Origin: Fidelibacterota bacterium
GTDB lineage: Bacteria; Fidelibacterota; Marinisomatia; SCGC-AAA003-L08; JACNLC01
Direction: 5' to 3'
Assembly (NCBI GenBank): GCA_018657495.1
Contig: JABHXA010000003.1
Location: forward strand, 82,937 to 146,936
Length of the DNA stretch: 64,000 bases
Part shown: positions 35,313 to 43,134 of the stretch, piece after piece
Layout: each line of letters opens with the position of its first letter
How positions within the stretch are numbered: position 1 is the first letter of the stretch
Translations under genes and position numbers: made by a program
Notes under the pieces: generated by a model
What the model was told of the DNA's origin: nothing
The model's database searches: none
The model's input: only the letters and a program-made list of their open reading frames with translations

Positions 35313-37712
35313 TTATTCGTATCTCAGTGATTTAATCGGATTACGGATGGCTGCATTTATTGCCTGATAGCTTAAAGTTATCGCTGCTATTGCCAAGACA
35401 ATTATACCTGCAAAGATAAATGGTGCAATGGTGAATGGAACTTTATATTCAAACCCTGCCAGCCATTGATTCATTGCGTAATAACAGATGGGCCAGGCAA
35501 CCAGATTGGCAATTGCCACCCATTTGAGAAAATCAACTGCCAGAATTATGACAATTCTTTTAATACTGCAACCAAGAACTTTTCTAACGGCAATTTCTTG
35601 TCGGCGCTGTGTGACCATGAAGGAAACAAGACCTAATAAACCAAGGCATGCTATAAAAATAGCAATCCCAGAAAACACACTCATATTCGTTGCAAAGTTA
35701 CGATCCGCATTAAACTGATTGTCAAAAGCATCATTCAAAAAAAATGAATTGAATTGCTGTTCTGGTAATACCTCCTCGAATCTTTCCTGTATCAGCGAAA
35801 TAGTTTCATTCATTCGCCCCCCTGAAATTCGAGCAAAAATGAGATTGCTTTGAGCAGGATCCAGTTGAAACATCATTGGCTCCATAGATTGTCGGGTGGG
35901 GGAGAAATGAACATCACTCATAACACCAATAACTCGTTTGGGAACCAGATTCCCATCTATTTCAATAACTTCCAGCCGTTTACCAACAGGATTTTCCCAG
36001 CCCATCATATCGGCTGCTGTCTGATTGATGATCAAGGCACCGACACTGTCGGTAGCGAATTGTCTTGAAAAATCTCGCCCGGAAATCATGGCTATCTGCA
36101 TAGTTTCCACGAAATCTTCATCCACTAATAATCTTTGAAACATACGGCTATGCTCGCGATCAACTCCTTCAGGTACAACTTCTATTCTTAGGAATCCCCC
36201 TCCTGGCGGATTACTCGCCCTGGCTGTAGACAATACAAATGGCATGTTATTCAATTCTGACGTGAAAATATCATTTCCATTCTGTATTGGATTTGGTATG
36301 ACCACAACATGATCCCGATTGTATCCCAAATCAAGTGTTTTCAAATATTCTATTTGATGATTAACTATCATTACACCGGCAATGAGCGAAATGGTGGCAG
36401 TAAATTGCATGACAACCAGAATGCGTCTAAGGGCGATTCCCGTTTTGCTGGTTTTAAATTTTCCACGGAGAACAGTTATCGGATTGAAATTTGATAATAT
36501 CAGGGCAGGATAGATTCCCGATGCCAAGCCAATGAAGATAGAAACAGTTATCAGGTAAACCAACAGTACTGGGTTTTGGGATATGCTGATATTAAGGGGT
36601 TTACCTAAAAAGTCAATGATATATTCCTGTGAAATTTCAAGTATCAATAATGATATGAGCATGGCAATCATGGTAATTACGGTTGACTCACCGAGAAACT
36701 GGATAATCAGTTTTCGACGGTTTGATCCAACCACTTTCCGCAGTCCAACTTCCCTGGCACGCTGTGCAGCTCGCGCCGTTGAAAGGTTTATAAAATTGAT
36801 ACTGGCAATTAATATTACAAGAATGCCAATTATCGTTAGGGCATAAACAACAGAACGATCTGTTTTTCCTCGGTTGAATCCATCATATCGATATTCTGAT
36901 GACCCGAGATGTACATCAGACAAAGGTTGCAGCTTGGGTACATTTATATCTGCAAAACCATTGGTTTGTCCATATTCAGTTATTTTTCTTTCCAATTCAA
37001 CAATATCCGTATTTTCTCTGACTTTTAAATACCCGGATAACATTAAATTTTCCCATGTATCCCACCATAATGGATTTTGGCTGGTGATTAGAGCCGAAAT
37101 TAAATTGAATTTAATATGTGAATTTTCAGGAGGTGCTGTAATCAATCCGACGATCCGTAATGGAACGGCTTGTCGAGGAACTGACAAAATCTGGTTGATA
37201 GGGTCTTCATCACCAAATATTGCCTGTGCTAATTCAGGTGTAATAAAGGTATTTCCTTCAACTAGTAACGCCTCAGGACCCTCACCCTGAAGAATAGGAA
37301 AGGTGAATATCTTAAAAAAATCAGGATCCGTAATTATCCCATTTGCCTGAATTCCGTTTTGAAAATCAGGTGTAACCCCCTCCACTGCACGAACAACAGG
37401 AAATTGTCCAAATCCAAATGTACGAGTGCTAGCAACAACCTCCGGTATTGCATCCTTTAAGCCGACAATTAAAGGTCCAGATGTAATAGAGTAAGTAATA
37501 GCAGTATCATCGCCTGAGTTTTCGATGGTGAGCATTCGATAAATGGAGTCAGTATCGTCGTGGAATCGATCATAAGTGAGGTCATCCATCACATAAAATG
37601 ATATTACAAGACTTACTGCAAGCCCGATGGAAAGACCGGAAATATTTATAATTGAGAACCCTTTATTCCGGTACAAATTACGAAAAGCAATTTTGAGATA
37701 GTTTTTAAACAT
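35313..37712 (-). CDS. FtsX/MacB-type ABC permease (second of the array)
   Basis: A 799-residue paralogue starting MFKNYLKIAFRNLYRNKGFS. Helix 1 (SIINISGLSIGLAVSLVISF) precedes the first core domain; the coupling motifs are QRAREVGLRKVVGSNRRK (~310) and QRRQEIAVRKVLGCS (~685), and the end is IKSLRYE. The final helices include IAPFIFAGIIVLAIAAITLS. It is 9 bp from the first copy, so the two are certainly cotranscribed. As in the family, the cytoplasmic coupling helices would contact the ATPase dimer; which of the two cluster ATPases it uses is not known. Confidence 0.92.
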   Translation of the reverse strand: MFKNYLKIAFRNLYRNKGFSIINISGLSIGLAVSLVISFYVMDDLTYDRFHDDTDSIYRMLTIENSGDDTAITYSITSGPLIVGLKDAIPEVVASTRTFGFGQFPVVRAVEGVTPDFQNGIQANGIITDPDFFKIFTFPILQGEGPEALLVEGNTFITPELAQAIFGDEDPINQILSVPRQAVPLRIVGLITAPPENSHIKFNLISALITSQNPLWWDTWENLMLSGYLKVRENTDIVELERKITEYGQTNGFADINVPKLQPLSDVHLGSSEYRYDGFNRGKTDRSVVYALTIIGILVILIASINFINLSTARAAQRAREVGLRKVVGSNRRKLIIQFLGESTVITMIAMLISLLILEISQEYIIDFLGKPLNISISQNPVLLVYLITVSIFIGLASGIYPALILSNFNPITVLRGKFKTSKTGIALRRILVVMQFTATISLIAGVMIVNHQIEYLKTLDLGYNRDHVVVIPNPIQNGNDIFTSELNNMPFVLSTARASNPPGGGFLRIEVVPEGVDREHSRMFQRLLVDEDFVETMQIAMISGRDFSRQFATDSVGALIINQTAADMMGWENPVGKRLEVIEIDGNLVPKRVIGVMSDVHFSPTRQSMEPMMFQLDPAQSNLIFARISGGRMNETISLIQERFEEVLPEQQFNSFFLNDAFDNQFNADRNFATNMSVFSGIAIFIACLGLLGLVSFMVTQRRQEIAVRKVLGCSIKRIVIILAVDFLKWVAIANLVAWPICYYAMNQWLAGFEYKVPFTIAPFIFAGIIVLAIAAITLSYQAINAAIRNPIKSLRYE

Positions 37713-37721
37713 TATTCTTGG

Positions 37722-40145
37722 CTATTCAAATCTTAGTGATTTAATAGGATTGGAATTTGCTGCTTTGAATGCCTGAAAACCCACAGTAGCCATGGCAATA
37801 ATCAACGCGGCAAATCCTGCTGAAAGGAAGGTTAGTAAACTTAAATCTACCCTGTAAGCAAAAATTTCAAGCCACTTTCTCAGCATAAACCATGCAAGCG
37901 GAAAGGCAATTAGATTTGATATTATAATCCATTTTGTAAATTCAAGAGACAATCTCGCAGTAATACCGCGAACACTTGCTCCCAGTACTTTTCGGATACC
38001 GATTTCTTTTGTTCTTCTCTCTGCTGAATAAGAGGCCAGACCGAAAAGACCAAGACAGGCAATAAACATCGCTAGAACCGTGAATCTGGTTACAAGTTTT
38101 TTTGTCATCACTTCAGCTTGATACTGTGCTGCAAAATGATCATCAAAAAGCTCGTATTCAAATGCCTGGTCCAGGGCAAATTCTTTCCAGGTTTTTTCAA
38201 TAAATTTTAGGGTTGATGAAATATTCTCAGATTTTAATTTCAATGAGACAAATTTTCCAAATCTCATATTCTGATTGAATGAGTATATAACCAATGGACC
38301 AATATCTTTTGACAGGGATTCAAAATGAAAATCTTTCATGACTCCGATGACATTAAATTTCACATCCTGATTTGGACCAAATGAATTGTCAAATTGCTCT
38401 GACAATGGATCATCAAAATTATATATTCGCACCGCAGATTCATTCAAAACTACTGCGAGCGAATCAGTTGCATATTTATTTGAGAAAAACCTTCCCTCAG
38501 CCATTTCGATTTCATAAGTTTCAGAAAAATCCTGATCCACCAGGAAATTATTCACCAACTGCATGTTTTCCTCTTCCTGATTTGATACCCTCATTACATT
38601 GCCCATCATGCTTTGTATGTCTCCAGGAATTGAAGTGGAATTAGAGACAGTTAAAATATTAGGATTTTGTCTTAATGCCTCTTTGAAAGAATCTATATGA
38701 GCACCAATATCATCAGTTTTTTTAATAACCAAAACCTGGTCGGGATTTAACCCAAGATCTTTATTCATCATGAATTCTAATTGATCACTAACGACCATTG
38801 CTGCAATAAACAAAATGATAGAAACCGTAAATTGGAAAATGACCAGACCATTTCTAAGCCATGAGCCTTTTCCATTTACACTGGCACCAGATCTGAATAC
38901 TTTCGTAGGATCATAAGAGGAAAGAACAAATGCAGGATAGCTCCCGGCGAATATTCCCACTACAAGGGCAGCAAAAAATGCTATGGTAATTAAAGTTGAA
39001 GAAAGATTCAACGATAGACCGGTAAGGGAATTAAATCCTGGTATTAGCAGTTCTACTAATAGCACAGCAAAAACCACAGCAAAAATTGAAAGTAAAATCG
39101 ATTCGGTAAGGAACTGACTGATTAATTGTTTTCGGCTGGATCCAAGTGTTTTCCTAATCCCCACCTCTTTTGTTCTGTTGGTATATTTTGCAGTTGCAAG
39201 ATTCATATAATTGATACAGGCAATGACTAATATGAATATAGCAATCATCATAAACACATAAATGGTTGCCGGATTTCCATTGGTCCTATGTTCATTATCT
39301 AAATGGGAATAGAGATGAATATCCCGTAGTGGTTGAACTTTATACTGATAATTTGCCCCTTGTTCTTGGAGTTGATCAAATGAAACCCCCATCATCTGTT
39401 CTACATTTGGACCCACAAATTTTGTCACCAGCCCCGCCAGTTTGTCTTCAAATTCAGTTAGATTTGTCCCCTTTTTTAATCTGGCATAAGTATAAAAATT
39501 ATTGCTTACCCACATTTCATTATTTGACATCTCCGGATAGGACAACAGGGAGGAGAGCATATCGTACTTGAAATGGGTATTGGGGGGGAAATCTTCAATG
39601 ACTGCACTGACTTCCCAGTCTTTGCGATTATCCATATTCAGCAATTTGCCAATTGGGTTTTCAGTGCCGAAATATCGCTTAGCTGTAGTTTCAGTGAGAA
39701 TAATTACATCGGGACGATTCAGGGCTGTGGATGCATCTCCACGGACAAAATTAACATTAAATATATCAAAGAATGTTGAATCTGCAGCCGACCAGTGTTC
39801 TTCACTAAACACGGCATTTTTATATCTGAAAACAGGAAATCCAAAATTTCCTCTCATCCTTGTTGCTTGTTCAACTTCAGGATATTCAGCGAGCAATGTT
39901 TTTGCAAGAGGTGCCGTGGATAATGCCATTTGAAATTCATTACCGCCAAGAGCACCCTTTACCGTTACCCTTACAATCCTGTCAGAATTCTGAAAATGAG
40001 AATCAAAATTGGTTTCATAAAGAATATACATCAATATGAACAGGCAGCTCATTATACCTATGGCTAATCCAAAGATATTGATAAAACTATATCCCTTCTG
40101 TTTTCGCATATTTCTCAGGCTGATAACCAAATAATTCTTTAACAT
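37722..40145 (-). CDS. FtsX/MacB-type ABC permease (first of the array)
   Basis: An 807-residue paralogue beginning MLKNYLVISLRNMRKQKGYS, with helix 1 SFINIFGLAIGIMSCLFILM and the standard double PCD-FtsX plan. Coupling motifs are NRTKEVGIRKTLGSSRKQ (~325) and RRTKEIGIRKVLGAS (~700). The C terminus is IKSLRFE. It is the copy closest to the adaptor and ATPase but is separated from the ATPase by 157 bp that contain a perfect hairpin (40242-40265), so expression of the permeases could be uncoupled from the ATPase/adaptor pair. Confidence 0.92.
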   Translation of the reverse strand: MLKNYLVISLRNMRKQKGYSFINIFGLAIGIMSCLFILMYILYETNFDSHFQNSDRIVRVTVKGALGGNEFQMALSTAPLAKTLLAEYPEVEQATRMRGNFGFPVFRYKNAVFSEEHWSAADSTFFDIFNVNFVRGDASTALNRPDVIILTETTAKRYFGTENPIGKLLNMDNRKDWEVSAVIEDFPPNTHFKYDMLSSLLSYPEMSNNEMWVSNNFYTYARLKKGTNLTEFEDKLAGLVTKFVGPNVEQMMGVSFDQLQEQGANYQYKVQPLRDIHLYSHLDNEHRTNGNPATIYVFMMIAIFILVIACINYMNLATAKYTNRTKEVGIRKTLGSSRKQLISQFLTESILLSIFAVVFAVLLVELLIPGFNSLTGLSLNLSSTLITIAFFAALVVGIFAGSYPAFVLSSYDPTKVFRSGASVNGKGSWLRNGLVIFQFTVSIILFIAAMVVSDQLEFMMNKDLGLNPDQVLVIKKTDDIGAHIDSFKEALRQNPNILTVSNSTSIPGDIQSMMGNVMRVSNQEEENMQLVNNFLVDQDFSETYEIEMAEGRFFSNKYATDSLAVVLNESAVRIYNFDDPLSEQFDNSFGPNQDVKFNVIGVMKDFHFESLSKDIGPLVIYSFNQNMRFGKFVSLKLKSENISSTLKFIEKTWKEFALDQAFEYELFDDHFAAQYQAEVMTKKLVTRFTVLAMFIACLGLFGLASYSAERRTKEIGIRKVLGASVRGITARLSLEFTKWIIISNLIAFPLAWFMLRKWLEIFAYRVDLSLLTFLSAGFAALIIAMATVGFQAFKAANSNPIKSLRFE

Positions 40146-40241
40146 ATCTTTTCCTTGTTGTGGTGACTATCTATTTGCATATAATTCCGGAATGCATTTA
40201 AACCATTATATCGTCTATTCTGATTATACCGCAGGAATATT

Positions 40242-40265
40242 ATGTCTTATACTCCAGTAAGACAT
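40242..40265 (-). other. Perfect hairpin between the ATPase and the permease array
   Basis: ATGTCTTA and TAAGACAT are exact inverted arms of 8 bp around an 8-base loop. It sits in the 157-bp spacer inside the minus-strand series. No T-run follows, so it looks more like an RNA-processing or stability element than a terminator. Confidence 0.4.
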
Positions 40266-40302
40266 TTATCCACGGCCAGAATTCAATCGTTAAAACAGTT
40301 TG

Positions 40303-40992
40303 TTAAACGCGATGCTCTTCGTTGATATTTTCGGTGACAATATGTCCGTCAAACAAATGTATCGTTCGCTGGCTGAATTCGGCATATGCTGGAGAGTGTG
40401 TGACCTGGATAATCGTCGTCCCATTTTCATTGAGCTCAGTTAACATTTTCATAACTTCTTCGCCATGAGAAGAATCCAAATTTCCCGTTGGTTCATCAGC
40501 AAGAATGAGTTTTGGTTTGGATACTACAGCCCGTGCTACAGCGACTCGCTGCTGCTGTCCACCGGATAATTGCTGAGGAAAGTGATTTACCCTATGCATA
40601 ATACCCACGGTTTCTAAAACTTCATTCACTCGTGTTTTTCTGTCTGCCGAAGATACCCCAAGATATAACAAAGGCAGTTCAACGTTTTCAAAAACAGTTA
40701 ATTCATCGATGAGATTAAAACTCTGAAATACAAAACCTATGTTTTCTTTTCTTAGGTTGGCCCGTTGTCTTTCGGTGTACTTTGAGACCTCGTGATCAAG
40801 AAAAAATAATTGACCGTCTGTTGGGTTATCTAACAAACCAATCAGGTTCAATAATGTGGATTTTCCACAACCTGATGGTCCCATAATGGCGACAAATTCG
40901 CCCTGTTTTATCTCAAAATTCACTTTATTTAATGCCGTTGTTTCAATCTCTTCTGTTGTAAAGACCTTGTTAAGATTATTTGTTTTTATCAT
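40303..40992 (-). CDS. MacB/LolD-type ABC ATPase, first copy
   Basis: A 229-residue canonical ABC ATPase: Walker [10 protein letters not shown] (~39-47), Q-loop [17 protein letters not shown], signature [14 protein letters not shown], Walker [13 protein letters not shown] and H-loop VTHSPAY. All catalytic residues are intact, in contrast to the altered D-loop of the second copy at 21986-22654. It follows the adaptor gene by 31 bp and precedes the six permeases, giving the classic adaptor-ATPase-permease order of MacAB-like efflux or export systems. Confidence 0.95.
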   Translation of the reverse strand: MIKTNNLNKVFTTEEIETTALNKVNFEIKQGEFVAIMGPSGCGKSTLLNLIGLLDNPTDGQLFFLDHEVSKYTERQRANLRKENIGFVFQSFNLIDELTVFENVELPLLYLGVSSADRKTRVNEVLETVGIMHRVNHFPQQLSGGQQQRVAVARAVVSKPKLILADEPTGNLDSSHGEEVMKMLTELNENGTTIIQVTHSPAYAEFSQRTIHLFDGHIVTENINEEHRV

Positions 40993-41023
40993 TTTTCTAC
41001 TCCTGTATGTTGTAATTAAATGT

Positions 41024-42283
41024 TTAGTTGTTTAAAATCAGTTTATCAATATCACCATAGCTGTCATATGATGACGTTATGACCTGCTCGCCAGGCGAAA
41101 GCCCTTCCAGCACTTCAAATACGTCTGGATTTTGTCTTCCAAGCCGAATTTCTCTTTTGGAGGCAATCTCACCGGTATTATCTACTACATAAATCCATTG
41201 TCCTCCGGTCTTTTGGAAAAATCCTCCTCTTGGAATAAGGATAGCTTTTTCAAGATCACCCAATTCGAGTCTTACATGGACCGTTTGCCCACGTCTGATT
41301 CCCTCAGGTTCGTCTCCCGTGAACATCATATCTACTTCAAACCGACCGTTTGATACTTCTGGATATATTTTTTTGATTTCAGCAAAATAAGTGATTCCGC
41401 CTAAAGTGAATTCACCACTTTGATTTATGTTTATACGGGAAATATGGTATTCATCTATGCTTACACGGATCTTGAAGCCATCTAAAATATCAATTTGTCC
41501 AAGGCGTTGGCCCCTGGATTTTGATTCTCCAATCTCAGCATATAATGAGGTAAGTTGTCCTGAAACCGGTGCTGTCAGGACGAGGTTTTCAAGATTTTTT
41601 TTGACAAAATTGAGATTTTCTTCCATTCGTGTAAGAGAAGATTCCAATTGTTCTATCTGGACCAGTCTAAAAATAGAGTCCTGGCGATTTGATTCCATCG
41701 TAATGTCAAGAAGATTTAGGTAATATTCGTATTCATCTTTTGTTCGCTCAAACGCCTGACCGGCAATAAGATTTGGGTTTTTATCAAGCAGCTTTTTATC
41801 AGTATCGTAGTTTAGCTTTCTCTGTTTAATCTGATAGTTCAAATCCAGTAATGAAGCTTTCAAATTCAACCGATTCTGCTCCATTGCCAACCTGGTATTT
41901 CGTAAGTTATTACTTTGCTGAAATAATTCGGCTTCACGATACATAATATCCATCATTAAATTGGTATTGGCCAGCTTAAGTATCGGCTCACCCCTTTTTA
42001 CAATGTTTCCTGCTTCCAGATATACAGTATCAATCCTTCCTCCTTCAATAGCATCAAGATAAATTGTTTTTATAGGAATTACAGTCCCGGTTACCGGTAT
42101 AAATTCCTGAAACTCTTTCTCTATTACATCAGATATGATAAGACGTTCGGTTTGAACATTTAGTCTTGAACTTCTATCACCAAATATGATTGCTTTGAAT
42201 ATAAATGCCACACCTAAAATGGTGATAGCAAGGATGGCTATTTTCTTTGGAGGCCACTTCTTTTTTTCTATTTTTCTATCCAT
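41024..42283 (-). CDS. HlyD/MacA-type membrane-fusion (periplasmic adaptor) protein
   Basis: A 419-residue adaptor with an N-terminal membrane anchor (KIAILAITILGVAFIFKAII, ~15-34). A biotinyl-lipoyl half-motif IDTVYLEAGNIVKRGEPIL (~78-96) is followed by a long coiled-coil hairpin (~105-230), then the second lipoyl half LVLTAPVSGQLTSLYAEIGE and a beta-barrel/membrane-proximal region with GIRRGQTVHVRLELG. It links an inner-membrane ABC permease to an outer-membrane channel. Only one adaptor is present for six permeases and no TolC-like channel gene is in the window. Genes for two small proteins precede it. Confidence 0.92.
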   Translation of the reverse strand: MDRKIEKKKWPPKKIAILAITILGVAFIFKAIIFGDRSSRLNVQTERLIISDVIEKEFQEFIPVTGTVIPIKTIYLDAIEGGRIDTVYLEAGNIVKRGEPILKLANTNLMMDIMYREAELFQQSNNLRNTRLAMEQNRLNLKASLLDLNYQIKQRKLNYDTDKKLLDKNPNLIAGQAFERTKDEYEYYLNLLDITMESNRQDSIFRLVQIEQLESSLTRMEENLNFVKKNLENLVLTAPVSGQLTSLYAEIGESKSRGQRLGQIDILDGFKIRVSIDEYHISRININQSGEFTLGGITYFAEIKKIYPEVSNGRFEVDMMFTGDEPEGIRRGQTVHVRLELGDLEKAILIPRGGFFQKTGGQWIYVVDNTGEIASKREIRLGRQNPDVFEVLEGLSPGEQVITSSYDSYGDIDKLILNN

Positions 42284-42382
42284 TTTAGAATTTATCTCCC
42301 CTTATAAACTCATAAAACAATTTTAATTTTACTTCAACTTATCAAAGCTCCCACTGGATATCAGTAGGGATTTTAATTGTTT

Positions 42383-42598
42383 TCAGATTTCTTTTTTTTC
42401 CTCAACATGGCGCAAAACAATTTCATCAATCATTGTCTTTGATTCAATTTCATTATCTGAATCAATCGAAATAATGATTTCGTTTTGCTGTTGAGAATTT
42501 TCATTTATCTCAAATAATATTTCATGATTTAGGTTATTCAAGAGTAATGATGCGCCTATTGCCACTGTAGAAACGAGTGTAATAATTATTGCAGTCAT
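42383..42598 (-). CDS. Small single-helix membrane protein upstream of the adaptor
   Basis: A 71-residue protein with one N-terminal helix (MTAIIITLVSTVAIGASLLL) and a polar, acidic tail (IISIDSDNEIESKTMIDEIV). I do not recognise a family. The ATG is preceded by AAAAAGGAGAAAATCA, a strong Shine-Dalgarno, and overlaps the stop of the preceding small ORF (ATGA), implying translational coupling. It lies 99 bp upstream of the adaptor on the same strand. Confidence 0.55.
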   Translation of the reverse strand: MTAIIITLVSTVAIGASLLLNNLNHEILFEINENSQQQNEIIISIDSDNEIESKTMIDEIVLRHVEEKKEI

Positions 42599-42756
42599 TG
42601 ATTTTCTCCTTTTTCCGTTGATAACAAATTCAAGATCCTGCTGTATTCAACCGAGTTCTTGATTGTAGTCACAATTATTTTATCCATTAGATTTCTATTT
42701 GATGTAGAATTTTGATATAACAAATTTTCGTAAATAAACTTCCTTTTATTGATCAT
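42595..42756 (-). CDS. Possible small ORF leading the transporter series
   Basis: A 53-residue reading frame from the ATG at 42756 (MINKRKFIYENLLYQ), ending in a 4-bp overlap with the next small gene. The same frame extends back to a TTG at 42810, but that codon lies inside the sigma-54-like promoter sequence, so the later ATG is preferred. The composition is Asn/Lys-rich without a membrane helix. The coupling to the next ORF is the main support; it could also be an untranslated leader. Confidence 0.35.
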   Translation of the reverse strand: MINKRKFIYENLLYQNSTSNRNLMDKIIVTTIKNSVEYSRILNLLSTEKGENQ

Positions 42757-42793
42757 TATTCCATTTGGATACAAATAATTCTGGCATGCTTTT

Positions 42794-42809
42794 TTCAAAG
42801 GTTGTGCCA
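42794..42809 (-). promoter_or_regulatory. Sigma-54-like promoter driving the transporter series
   Basis: Read on the minus strand this is TGGCAC-AACCT-TTGAA: the -24 element is a perfect TGGCAC and the -12 element has TTGA where consensus has TTGC, at the correct GG-N10-G spacing. Transcription would start near 42784, just before the first small ORF. A sigma-54 activator gene is divergent at 43135, which makes this site functionally plausible. The -12 C-to-A deviation is the weakness. Confidence 0.5.
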
Positions 42810-42810
42810 A

Positions 42811-43134
42811 GATGAGTTTCTATAAATTAGTGAACAATAATAAATTCTATTAACTCTATGTTAATATGAAATATAATGTGTTTAATTTATAGATTATTAA
42901 AAATTGAGTAAGTCAGAAATCTATTGTGAAGTGCACGGTTTGCATACGACGAGTGTACGAATACGAACACTATTTCTATGGTTCCTCTGGAAGTTAATCG
43001 TAAATTAGATGTTTATAATTACGGTTTGATATTGCCTATTAAATAGTAATAGTTCTAGTCACTGTTTTCCATGATAAATACATTTGAACCTACTGACCAC
43101 AATCAACTAGTTGTAGTTGAAAAGGAAACCATAA
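42811..43134. other. Divergent control region between the transporter series and its two-component system
   Basis: The 324 bp separate the minus-strand transporter series from the + strand regulator. Besides the dyad and TACGA repeats at 42945-42970 I see no further ORF or terminator, and no second GG-N10-GC match was found on the minus strand. Confidence 0.5.
42945..42970. promoter_or_regulatory. TACGA repeats and dyad, candidate activator-binding site
   Basis: TACGA occurs at 42945-42949, 42956-42960 and 42962-42966. Overlapping them, GTGTACG (42953-42959) and CGAACAC (42964-42970) form an inverted repeat with one mismatched pair. The position is 136-160 bp upstream of the sigma-54-like promoter, a normal distance for an enhancer bound by an NtrC-family activator. 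Confidence 0.4.

Noticed and set aside
21639..42283. Naming the transporter series as macrolide efflux (macAB)
   Set aside because: The fold class is shared by exporters of lipoproteins, peptides, antibiotics and lipids; six permeases and no TolC give no substrate evidence.
42757..42810. N-terminal extension of the first small ORF from TTG 42810
   Set aside because: The TTG lies inside the sigma-54-like promoter and has no ribosome-binding site; transcription would begin downstream of it.
42931..42946. GTGCACGGTTTGCA as a + strand sigma-54 promoter for the regulator gene
   Set aside because: Spacing between the G-rich and TTGC parts is too short for a GG-N10-GC element.
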